NCBI RefSeq assembly: GCF_001061665.1
Contig: NZ_JVSP01000010.1
Span: 1-46,406, forward strand
Length of the DNA: 46,406 nucleotides
From: Rothia mucilaginosa
Lineage (GTDB): Bacteria; Actinomycetota; Actinomycetes; Actinomycetales; Micrococcaceae
Reading direction: 5' to 3'
Positions within the stretch are counted from its first letter, which is position 1, and each line of letters opens with the position of its first letter. Made by a program: the position numbers and the translations under genes. Below the pieces are notes generated by a model. That model saw only the letters and a program-made list of their open reading frames with translations, ran no database searches and was not told where the DNA came from. This document shows positions 20,065-28,500 of this stretch, piece by piece.

Positions 20065-21207
20065 CTACCCGCGGGTGGGCACGAGGACCAGCGCATCCAC
20101 GCGTTCACCGGTCACCGGGTGCGCAACCTTGCGGCGGCGGTAGGCGCTCACGTGGCCGGGCATCTGAACGGGCCCAGCTACCGCATATTCGGCGGTGAAG
20201 GAGTCCAGCGCCTGCAGTCGCTCGAAGCCGGGGTTCTCTCCCCCGGCGGCCTTGCAGGCGGCGGCTAGCACGCGCAGGCGCAGCGCCGGGTGCAGCGCCG
20301 CCACCTGCGCACGGTCTAGCAGCACGGCATCCTCGCGCTCGATGCCGCGCACGGCGGTTCCGGCGGGTAGGAGCGCCTGCTCGTAGGCTACCTGTGCCTG
20401 CTCGTCGAGGTAGTCTGCATCGGGGCCGGCCACCGCGGCGGTACGGGCCAGGGAGCGGGCCACGTCCCCACCGAGGTGCTCCTCCAAGTAGGGCAGCACG
20501 CTGTGGCGGATGCGGGCACGCATGAGGGACTGGTCGGCGTTGGTCGGGTCGATCCAGGGGGTGAGGGTTTCGGCCTCGCAGATATCGAGCATGTCGGTGC
20601 GGCGCAGACCGAGGAAGGGGCGCAGGTAGGTGACGCCCCCTTCGACGCGCACGGGCGGCATACCGGCAAGGGAGCGGGTTCCGGAGCCGCGGCTCAGGCC
20701 GAGCAGCACGGTTTCCGCCTGGTCGTCAAGGGTGTGGCCGAGGAGCACGGCGCGGGCGCCGGTCGCCTCAACAACCTTCTTGAAGGCGGCGTAGCGGGCG
20801 GTGCGTGCCGCCATTTCGGGGCCCATGTTGCCGACGGGAACCTGTACCTTTTCGGTGATGACGGGGTGAAGCCCCAGGTCGGTGAGGGTCTGCGCGGTGC
20901 GTTCGGCAACCTCGGCGGAGTCTTCTTGCAGGCCGTGATCGACGATGACGGCGCCCACGCGCACGTCGCCGCGGCGGGCGAAGTGCGCGGCGATGGCGGC
21001 CAGCGCGAGGGAATCCGGGCCGCCGCTGCAGGCGACCAGGAGCAGGGGCAGGTCGGCGGCGTCCGGCTCGGGTGCGGTGCGGCTGGTGCGGGAGCGTCCG
21101 GTGGCTTTGATGCTTCCGGCGCCGAGGAGCTTTTCGAGGGCGGCGGCGAGGTGGCGGCGGGCAGTGCCGACGGCGGGGTGCAGGCGTCCTGCGCGTCCAT
21201 TCTGCAT
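20065..21207 (-). CDS. tilS: tRNA(Ile)-lysidine synthase
   Basis: Adds lysine to the wobble cytidine of the minor isoleucine tRNA so that it reads AUA. 380 residues. The ATP pyrophosphatase P-loop is SGGPDS (61-66), preceded by LPLLLVAC. LLGHTLDDQAETVLLGLSRG and LRPFLGLRRTDM follow, with tRNA-binding RMRARIRHSVLPYLEEHL-like character (here LMRARIRHSVLPYLEEHL). The C-terminal domain is short. AAGGAA precedes the ATG. A palindrome lies just upstream (21231-21256). Confidence 0.93.
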   Translation of the reverse strand: MQNGRAGRLHPAVGTARRHLAAALEKLLGAGSIKATGRSRTSRTAPEPDAADLPLLLVACSGGPDSLALAAIAAHFARRGDVRVGAVIVDHGLQEDSAEVAERTAQTLTDLGLHPVITEKVQVPVGNMGPEMAARTARYAAFKKVVEATGARAVLLGHTLDDQAETVLLGLSRGSGTRSLAGMPPVRVEGGVTYLRPFLGLRRTDMLDICEAETLTPWIDPTNADQSLMRARIRHSVLPYLEEHLGGDVARSLARTAAVAGPDADYLDEQAQVAYEQALLPAGTAVRGIEREDAVLLDRAQVAALHPALRLRVLAAACKAAGGENPGFERLQALDSFTAEYAVAGPVQMPGHVSAYRRRKVAHPVTGERVDALVLVPTRG

Positions 21208-21230
21208 GGTGGTTCCTTTATAGAAATTGC

Positions 21231-21256
21231 GAAGTGTCTATGTAGATAGATACTTC
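21231..21256. repeat. Palindrome between tilS and hipA
   Basis: Eleven-base arms (21231-21241, 21246-21256) with one mismatch and a GTAG loop, 24 bases upstream of the tilS start and 46 bases past the hipA stop. It could be the end of the hipBA transcript or a tilS operator; no T-run follows. Confidence 0.5.
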
Positions 21257-21301
21257 ACGAGGAGAATTTAGAAATAACGAAGGCTCAAGAAGTCAGGAGC
21301 C

Positions 21302-22543
21302 TTAGGAGCGCGTATGAAGGTACTCTTCAAACTCGTCCTGGCGGCGTTCCAACTCTTTCTGCATGGCCTTAAACGGTGAGGCATTCGAGTTGAAAACATA
21401 TCCCGGGGCGGCTCGGTCTGTGGGCCAGCGAACTGCTCGAGCCGCTTTGAGAGCACGAGTTAGAGCGTCTTTCTGCACCTTAGGCGGAAGACCGATAGTC
21501 TCTGCGAGGGCAAGCCAATCGTCAACAGTAATCTTCCAATCTTCGGGCGGCGAACCGTCACCGGGATTCGAATTATCTTTTCCATTGACGCTAAGCGCCA
21601 TAGATAGAGATTTAATGTGCACGAGCGAACAGGGGATGTCGTAGATAGGAGCTACTTCCCATCCACGGCGTCCCTTGAGGAGCGAGATATTTTTTGCGTG
21701 CAGGTCCCCATTGCCGGTCAGCCAAGCGTAGAGAAAATGCATGTAAAGATTCCTGCGGGCAATAGCAGGGGAAGCAGCAAGCTTCACCATTGCTTGAATG
21801 ACACCCTCTATTGTCACAGCAGGATTATCTTCCGTGTATTTCTCACCCGAAGGAACACCCAAAATCTGTGTGCCATCCTCCATAGCGATGCGTCCCCCGG
21901 AGGGTGTTCTGTCGAATCGAGAAACCATCAAACCTGATACGCCGTCTCGATCATAGACAAGCTCATGCTGAGCTACAGGAATCCCCATGAGTGCGGCCGC
22001 CGTGAGATGCGCAGCTTCGTTTTCCACGAGCCCGGGCATGCGTTGCGGGCTGATTTTCAGAAGCGCATCGTAGCCAGCGCCCTTCCAATGCACGGGCAGG
22101 GTTTTCATGACGGCACTCAGCTTTTCTTGAACGCCAGGCAATCCTCGACGGTCAACCGTGCCCATAAGTTCTGCAAAGGAAACAACCTCAGGGGTGTTCA
22201 CCAATGCGGCAGGAGCGGTGTACAGTTCCCGTCCGTGCTCAATAATTTGTACGTCACCTGGAACGTCAGAACCAATGACCAGCAATAAGCCCAGAGTGTT
22301 GTTTTTACTGATTTTCTTCTCGGAACTAACGACGTCGAGCCTATATCCTTCGGGCAGAAGATTCTGAAAGAAAGGAGGAATTGATTCTGCAGTATATTCC
22401 GTGCCCAAAGGCAGGCTCGTAGCAACCGCCGGACCATCATATTCTGCTCGGTAGGTGAAATGAATCAGCCCGTTGGCGTCTCGCCTCAAATATGCGGCGA
22501 GAACACCATCTTTATAGACATCTGCCATAAGTTCATCTGTCAT
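21302..22543 (-). CDS. hipA: HipA-family serine/threonine kinase toxin
   Basis: HipA of E. coli phosphorylates glutamyl-tRNA synthetase and causes growth arrest; HipB neutralises it. 413 residues. Visible are the glycine-rich loop LPGVQEKLS (135-143), Lys163 in LLKIS, the FDR segment (210-212), the catalytic GNGDLHAKN with Asp280 and Asn285, and the metal-binding Asp302 in PIYDIP. The serine that E. coli autophosphorylates in SIAGAQEK appears to be Gly134 here. GGAG stands eight bases before the ATG. The base composition is lower in GC than the flanking housekeeping genes, which suggests acquisition. It follows hipB by 45 bases. Confidence 0.9.
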   Translation of the reverse strand: MTDELMADVYKDGVLAAYLRRDANGLIHFTYRAEYDGPAVATSLPLGTEYTAESIPPFFQNLLPEGYRLDVVSSEKKISKNNTLGLLLVIGSDVPGDVQIIEHGRELYTAPAALVNTPEVVSFAELMGTVDRRGLPGVQEKLSAVMKTLPVHWKGAGYDALLKISPQRMPGLVENEAAHLTAAALMGIPVAQHELVYDRDGVSGLMVSRFDRTPSGGRIAMEDGTQILGVPSGEKYTEDNPAVTIEGVIQAMVKLAASPAIARRNLYMHFLYAWLTGNGDLHAKNISLLKGRRGWEVAPIYDIPCSLVHIKSLSMALSVNGKDNSNPGDGSPPEDWKITVDDWLALAETIGLPPKVQKDALTRALKAARAVRWPTDRAAPGYVFNSNASPFKAMQKELERRQDEFEEYLHTRS

Positions 22544-22588
22544 GGCTTTTCTCCAGGTTCTGTTTTCTATCGCAGTGTGCGGGAGGGG

Positions 22589-22813
22589 TTAGGTGAGGGG
22601 GTTGGTGATGGCCAGCTCGATGCCGAGCTCTTGGGCGACTTTGAGGACCGCACCAATTGACGGGCCGGGTAGCCCACGCTCAATATCGCGGATTGTTTTA
22701 TCGCTGAGCCCGACCATCCACGCCAACTCCATTTGGGTGATTTTTTCGTACTTGCGGACGGCACGAACCTGCGCACCAAATTCTTGTGCGAACCCCGTTG
22801 CGTCGAATGTCAT
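22589..22813 (-). CDS. hipB: HipB-like antitoxin, helix-turn-helix repressor
   Basis: 74 residues of the XRE/Cro class. The helix-turn-helix spans about residues 23-45 (EKITQMELAWMVGLSDKTIRD), followed by IERGLPGPSIGAVLKVAQELGI, the standard end of this domain. HipB binds HipA and represses the operon. GGAGG precedes the ATG. The promoter upstream has two palindromes that fit its expected dimer binding. The C-terminal tail is very short (LAITNPLT), as in other HipB proteins. Confidence 0.88.
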   Translation of the reverse strand: MTFDATGFAQEFGAQVRAVRKYEKITQMELAWMVGLSDKTIRDIERGLPGPSIGAVLKVAQELGIELAITNPLT

Positions 22814-22846
22814 AGGGGTTTCCTCCTCACCACTGCAGAACCTCAG

Positions 22847-22928
22847 ATTATACGAACTATTCTTCGTAATATGCCCATATTAGCACTCTTGGAGGTGCTC
22901 TGAGGCTATTTTCCGAAGAATAGTTCGG
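22847..22928 (-). promoter_or_regulatory. hipBA promoter with paired operators
   Basis: A perfect TATAAT (minus strand, 22852-22847) lies 33 bases before hipB. Overlapping it is the palindrome TACGAA-N6-TTCGTA (22851-22868). A second, CCGAA-N6-TTCGG (22913-22928), has its centre 61 bases away, close to six helical turns. The two spacers are reverse complements, so the 14-base cores 22853-22866 and 22914-22927 are exact inverted copies. This layout fits autorepression by HipB with looping. Confidence 0.75.
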
Positions 22929-22977
22929 TTACATATGCCCTTCCGACACCCCCAAACACAGCCAAGGAACACAGTAA

Positions 22978-23047
22978 AAGGGGCGTGCCCACCGCCTCCA
23001 GCACGCACGAAAACTCGCACGAACCAGACGCTGGGAACACGCCCCTT
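22978..23047 (-). terminator. Probable terminator of ppa
   Basis: Ten perfect base pairs (22978-22987 with 23038-23047) enclose a 50-base loop. On the minus strand the distal arm runs into TTTT. The loop is unusually long for a simple terminator. Confidence 0.55.
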
Positions 23048-23080
23048 CCAAAAACCTAATGCGCCTAACGACGCGGCAGC

Positions 23081-23566
23081 TTAGTGACCCTCAGCTGCGA
23101 AACGGTCGATAGCCTCCTGGACCATCTTCTCGGCAGCATCCAGGTCTTCCCAGCCCTCGCCCTTAACCCACTTGCCGGGCTCCAGGTCCTTGTAACGCTC
23201 GAAGAAGTGCTGGATCTCAGCCTTCAGCTGCTCGGGAACATCAGCCAGGGACTTGATGTGGTCGTAGCGCTTGTCGGTGGGAACGCACAGAACCTTAGCG
23301 TCGCCGCCGGCCTCGTCGGTCATGTTGAACACTGCAACGGGGCGAGCCTCAACCAGCACGCCGGGAACCACGTCAACATCCAGAATCAGCATGGCGTCCA
23401 GCGGGTCGCCGTCCTCACCCAGGGTGTTCTCGAAGTAACCGTAAGCGGTGGGGTACTGCATGGAGGTGAACAGCACGCGATCCAGGCGCAGGCGGCCGGT
23501 CTCGTGGTCCACTTCGTACTTCACGCGGGAGCCGCGGGGGATTTCAATAGTGACGTCGAGTTCCAT
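23081..23566 (-). CDS. ppa: Inorganic pyrophosphatase, family I
   Basis: Splits pyrophosphate to two phosphates and pulls biosynthetic reactions forward. 161 residues, standard bacterial length. The metal-binding signature is [10 protein letters not shown] with the three aspartates, preceded by YGYFENTLG; the C-terminal [13 protein letters not shown] is also typical. AAGAAGG stands before the ATG. It diverges from dacB, as in mycobacteria. Confidence 0.97.
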   Translation of the reverse strand: MELDVTIEIPRGSRVKYEVDHETGRLRLDRVLFTSMQYPTAYGYFENTLGEDGDPLDAMLILDVDVVPGVLVEARPVAVFNMTDEAGGDAKVLCVPTDKRYDHIKSLADVPEQLKAEIQHFFERYKDLEPGKWVKGEGWEDLDAAEKMVQEAIDRFAAEGH

Positions 23567-23759
23567 CGGAACCTTCTTTCTCGTGAGTTAAGGTCACTTT
23601 CGCGGCGACATCGGCGCACGGGTGCGAAAGCTAGGTGTTGAACTCACCCATTGTAACCCGTTCGCACGTGCCGAAACCGCGTATTACGGGGGCAAAACGG
23701 GGCGGCGTAGGTAACGCCCCAATTCGATACCCGGCGCGCCCTGCCGCTATGCTCGAAGG

Positions 23760-25388
23760 ATGCCCTCCTTCAATCCTCACGCACAGACCCCCGGCCGCCC
23801 TCACGCCGGCCGAACCCTCACCCGCCGCGCCGCCCTCACCCTCGGCGGCATGTTCCTGCTGACCGCCTGCGGGTCGGCGGCCGTGGAGCAGAAGCGTCCC
23901 GAGGGTTCTACAAGCCCCTCGGGAAGCGCATCCGGCACCGCCAGCGAGCCGGCTACCGCCTCCGCAAGCGCCACCCCGAGCCTCGCACCCGCACTGAACG
24001 CAGAGGATGCCGAGCGCCTGCGCGCCAGCCTCGACAAGCTATTTGCCGACGGCACCTACCCGCAGTACAGCATCCTCGTGACCGGCCTGGACGGCGGCCT
24101 CACCGGTACGGGCGCGACCACCGCGCCGGGCGACCTCTACGCCGCCAACGCCGACACCGCGCGCGTGCCCGCCTCCACCGTCAAGATTCTGACCTTCTTC
24201 ACCCTGAGCCGTCACGCCAACCTGCAGGCCCGCCTGACCACCCGCGCGGTGCGCCAGGGCGATGCGCTGTACCTCGTGGCCGGAGGCGACTCGCTGCTGG
24301 GTGCGGGGGCCTCCGACCCGAAGCAGGTCGTGGGGCGGGCCGGCCTGGCCACCCTTGCCGAGCAGACGGTCAAGGCCGTTGCCGCGGGCGATAAGCCGAC
24401 CAGCGCCATGCCCGTCTACCTGGACACCGCGCTCTTCACCGGCCCGAGCGTCAACCCCGGCTGGGAGGAGGGCGACGTGTCCAGCGGGCAGATTACCCCC
24501 ATCCACCCGATTGCGCTCGAATCGCACACGGTGCCGGGCAAGTCGACCGCAAGCAACCCGGTACGCCCGGAGGACGCCGCCGTGGCCGCCCAGCAGGCGT
24601 TCGTGGATGCGCTCAACACAGCCGGCAAGGAGTCGGGCCTGAGCTTCACCCTGGCCGAGCGCGCGACCGCGCCCACCGGGGCGACCGAGGTGGGGTCGGT
24701 GGAGTCGGCCACCCTGTTCGCGCAGGCGCAGCACATGATGCTCGAATCCGATAACGCCCTGGCCGAGGTTCTGGGACGCTACGCCGCCATCGCCGCGGGC
24801 AGGGAGGGTAGCGCCGAGGCCGCCCAGCAGACCGTGCGCCAGACGCTCGTGGATGCCGGCGTGACCGTGGAAAACCTGGTGCAGGCCGACGTGTGCGGCA
24901 TGTCGTTGACCGACCGCGTGACCCCCCGAACCCTCGTGCAGGTTGTGGCTCTGCTGAATGCTGATGAGCATGCGGAGCAGCTGATGAGCACGTTCCCGGT
25001 CGCGGGCGACAGCGGAACCCTGGCCGATCGTTTTACGGCGGCGAATTCGGTGCACGCGCGCGGCTTTGTGCGCGCCAAGACGGGCACCCTCTACACGGTG
25101 TCCTCGCTGTGCGGCGTGGCGACCCGCCCGGACGGCACGCGCCTGATCTTTGCAATTATTCTGAACGACCTGGGCGGGGCGGAGGCCCTGCCCGCGGCAA
25201 AGGAGCACGTGGACGCTGCGGCCGCCGCGATTGCGGACCGTTCGAGCGCGCCGAGTGCGTCTGCCGATGCTTCTGCGGGGGCCTCTGCGACGACTTCAAC
25301 CCCCGCGCCTGCGACGGCTTCGGCACCCACCTCTGAAGGGGCGAGCGCCCCGGCTTCTGAGGCACCCGCGGCGGGTGCTGCCTCCTAG
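23760..25388 (+). CDS. dacB: D-alanyl-D-alanine carboxypeptidase, PBP4/DacB type (S13 family), Tat lipoprotein
   Basis: Trims pentapeptide stems or cuts crosslinks in peptidoglycan. 542 residues. The N-terminus has a twin-arginine motif (TRRAALTLGG, 21-30) and a lipobox LLTAC (Cys37), so it is probably exported folded and lipid-anchored. A low-complexity Ser/Ala/Thr spacer (about 45-78) follows. The catalytic triad motifs are STVK (Ser139, Lys142), SDN (330-332) and KTG (440-442). The C-terminal about 45 residues are again Ala/Ser/Thr-rich. It diverges from ppa, with about 190 bases between starts. Confidence 0.92.
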   Translation: MPSFNPHAQTPGRPHAGRTLTRRAALTLGGMFLLTACGSAAVEQKRPEGSTSPSGSASGTASEPATASASATPSLAPALNAEDAERLRASLDKLFADGTYPQYSILVTGLDGGLTGTGATTAPGDLYAANADTARVPASTVKILTFFTLSRHANLQARLTTRAVRQGDALYLVAGGDSLLGAGASDPKQVVGRAGLATLAEQTVKAVAAGDKPTSAMPVYLDTALFTGPSVNPGWEEGDVSSGQITPIHPIALESHTVPGKSTASNPVRPEDAAVAAQQAFVDALNTAGKESGLSFTLAERATAPTGATEVGSVESATLFAQAQHMMLESDNALAEVLGRYAAIAAGREGSAEAAQQTVRQTLVDAGVTVENLVQADVCGMSLTDRVTPRTLVQVVALLNADEHAEQLMSTFPVAGDSGTLADRFTAANSVHARGFVRAKTGTLYTVSSLCGVATRPDGTRLIFAIILNDLGGAEALPAAKEHVDAAAAAIADRSSAPSASADASAGASATTSTPAPATASAPTSEGASAPASEAPAAGAAS

Positions 25389-25434
25389 CGGGTGCGTCTA
25401 AACGACCCCGAAATCCCCCTAAATCATCCCGTGT

Positions 25435-25480
25435 AGGTTGATTTTTTGTAGTGTTTCACGTGAAACCCGAAAATCAACCT
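25435..25480. repeat. Inverted repeat AGGTTGATTTT enclosing a parS-like palindrome
   Basis: Perfect 11-bp arms, 25435-25445 and 25470-25480, surround 24 bases that contain the palindrome at 25452-25467. The same word recurs as a hairpin inside the helicase gene at 27457-27484. Confidence 0.8.
25452..25467. promoter_or_regulatory. parS-like ParB binding site
   Basis: TGTTTCACGTGAAACC matches 15 of 16 bases of the bacterial chromosomal parS consensus TGTTTCACGTGAAACA, and its 14-base core is a perfect palindrome. parS sites recruit ParB for chromosome segregation and normally cluster near the origin. It lies between dacB and the helicase gene; no parA or parB is in the window. Confidence 0.75.
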
Positions 25481-25597
25481 CTCAGGGCGAGGGGCCGACT
25501 CGGGATGCTCATAACCCTCCAACAGGGGTTCGCGCCCGCTCACCCGGCAAGGTTTCACACCCGCCTTGTTTCTCTCTTCTCCAGCAGAAAAGTCACC

Positions 25598-28500
25598 ATG
25601 GACCTTACCTTCACCCTCGCTGATCTGACCGCAACCTCCGCCTGCGAGCTGCGGCTCTACGCCGAGCTTCAGGAACGTGCACAGAAGCAGACTGCGCGCC
25701 CGGCCCCCGAGAAGTCCGAGCGCGCCCGTGAGGCATACCGCGAGTGCCTGCGAGTACTGACCGAGGGCGGAATGGTCGGCAGTGGGGTGGTCACCGGTGA
25801 GCATGCGGGCGGTAAGGCGCGCCCGGTGCCCCTGGCGGCAACCTCCGCGGCGGGGCTGACCTACACGGTGGAGCTCGACCGCCTGGAGTACGCAGTCACG
25901 AACGGCGCACCCGCGGACAGCACCGCCGAGGGCAATACCGCACGAATTATCTGCACCCCGCACCTGGGTGAGGCGGCGCATCGGGCGTTGCTGCGCGGTG
26001 CCCTGGCGGCGCACCTGCTGGCCGCCGGGGTCGCCAAGAGCGCCGAGAACGCGGTGCGCCTCGACCTGGAGCACGGCATGGATGAGTACGGCGCGAATGA
26101 GTACAGCGCGGGGTCCGAATCGGAGTCCGCTGAACATACTGGGCCCACCGAGCACCACTCCCTCGTTCCTCAACCTCACCGGGTTGATTCGGTGCGTATT
26201 CTGCCGCTGATTCGCCTGCAGGAGCAGCGACTCCTCCTGCTCACCCAGGCGCTGAACGAGGGCACGGAACCGGCGGAACTTGCCGAGCGCATCCCGCATT
26301 TTCTGACCTGCGACGAGTGCCCGGCGTGCCTGAACGCGGCGGCTTCCCTGGCTCTTGCGACCGACGCCCCGGAGCTCGTCACCGAAGACGCCGTTGAAGA
26401 CACTGCCGAAGATACCGCCGAGAATCCCGAAACTGAGGAGTACCCGGTCATGTACCAGGTGCCCGCCGCGGTGGAGAACGACAGCGAACAGTACCGCCTG
26501 CAGTGCCTGCTGGATGCCCAGCTCGCCTCCCTCGAAGAGCACGCGGCGGAGCACGGCTGGGGTGCCGGTGAGCTTGAGGCGGCGATGCTGCTATCCATGA
26601 CGAACTATCACCGCCGCGAGCGTGCCCCGTTCTGGCGTGAGCACATTCGCCGCCTGGAGGACGGCCCGACGGCATGGGTGGCGAGCCGCGATTACGCGTA
26701 CCTTGATCGGGTGCAGGTGCTTTCGGCGGAGCATGCGCATGCTCTTCTGAGCACCCCCGCCGAGGAGGAGGCGTTCGCCGCCGCCATGAAGGAGCCCACC
26801 GAGGTGCCGGACGCCCCCGGCTGGTATCGTGTGCGCGGCGCGCAGGTACGCCTGTTGCGCGCGCGAATTGAGGCCGACCCGAGCCTGGTGATTGCACCCT
26901 CTGACCGTGCGGTGTTTTGTGCGTATGAGGCGGGGTTGAGCCCGCAGATTGCGCTGGACCGTATGGAGTCGCAGCTGAATTATTTCCGTGCGTCGAATCC
27001 GGGTGAGCGTGTGCCCGCTGAGTTGGCGGCGACGGGTTTCTTTGGCATGCGTGTGCTGGCGGTGGCGCAGGGCGGTTTCGGTGCCGAGCCCGAAGGCTCC
27101 GAAGAGCCGGCCGGCGAGTTCCTGGAGGTGCTTCTGCAGGAGCGCATCCGCGTGAAGGATGAGCCGCACGGTGCCCTGCCTTCGGGTATTGGTCCGGGCG
27201 ATCCGGTGTCTACGGCGACGATTGAGGCGGCCCTGCAGGCCGATGTGCACGGGCTGCTGTTCGACGGCGCTCTCATGCCCAGCGACCCCGTGCCCGGCGA
27301 GGATTCCGAGCCCTCCGATGCTCCCTCCTCGTCCCGCACCCTGCCGAGCGTGGTCGAGGCGGCGGCTTCGCTGACGGGGGTGAAGAGCGCCTCCGCGGAT
27401 TTGCTGTTCCGCCGCGCACCGCGCCTGAAGAAGGGCGCCTCGAACGCCAAAAATACAGAAAATCTACCTCGTAAGGTTGATTTTCCGGGTTCTGCCCTAC
27501 CCACGGTGGATGCCGTGCACGCGGCGGTTCGCGCCCTCGACCGCTCCTATGTGGCGGTTCAGGGCCCTCCGGGTGCGGGTAAGACCTTCCTCGCCTCGCA
27601 CGTGATTGCGCGCCTCGTGGCGGAGGGCGCGAAGGTGGGCGTGGTGGCTCAGTCGCACGCGGTGATTGAGAATCTCATGTCGGCGTGCTGCGCCCGCGGG
27701 GGTTTTGATGCCTCCCGCGCGGTGCGTCTGCGCGGTAAGTCGGTGACTCCGGACGCCCCGTGGTCTGAGGTGTCTGATTCTGAGCTGGTGGAGCTGATTT
27801 CTGGTGTGGGCGGCCTGCTGTTTGGCGGCACGGTGTGGGATTACGTGAGTGAGCGTCGCGTGCCTGTCGGGTCGCTGGATGTTCTGGTGGTTGATGAGGC
27901 GGGCCAGTTCTCTCTGACGAATACGGTGGCGGCGGCTCGTGCGGCGCGTTCGGTGCTGCTGTTGGGTGATCCGCAGCAGTTGCCGCAGGTGTCGACGGGT
28001 GTGCACCCGTACCCGGTGGATGTTTCGGCACTGGGCTGGTTGTCTGATGGGGCGGCGGCGCTGGACCCTCGTTTTGGCTATTTCTTGGGCGAGTCGTGGC
28101 GCATGGATTCGGCGTTGTGCGAGCGGGTTTCGTGGCTGTCGTATGATGGCGCGTTGGCGAGCGCGGCGGCTACGGCTGGTCGCGTCTTGCGGGGTGTTGC
28201 GCCGGGTGTGGTGTCGTATCCGGTGGAGCATGCGGGTTGTTCGGTGCGTTCTGTGCAGGAGGCGCAGGCGGTGGTGGATTGCGTGCGCGAGTTGTTGGGT
28301 CGTGAGTGGGTTCCGGCGGCTGGTGCTGAGCCGCGCCCGTTGGCGGCGGAGGATTGCATTGTGGTGGCGGCGTATAACGCGCAGGTTGATTGTGTGCGTG
28401 AGGCGCTGGTTGCTGCTGGTTTGGCGGATTCTTCGGGTGCTGGCGTGCGTGTGGGCACGGTGGATAAGTTCCAGGGTCAGGAGGCTGCGGTGGTGTTGGT

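Noticed and set aside
21302-22930. hipBA region as part of a prophage
   Set aside because: No integrase, structural phage genes or attachment repeats are visible; only the two-gene module is foreign-looking.
25451-25597. Longer N-terminus for the helicase from GTG 25451
   Set aside because: It would begin inside the parS-like palindrome and add 49 residues of non-protein-like sequence. The ATG at 25598 begins the plausible domain.
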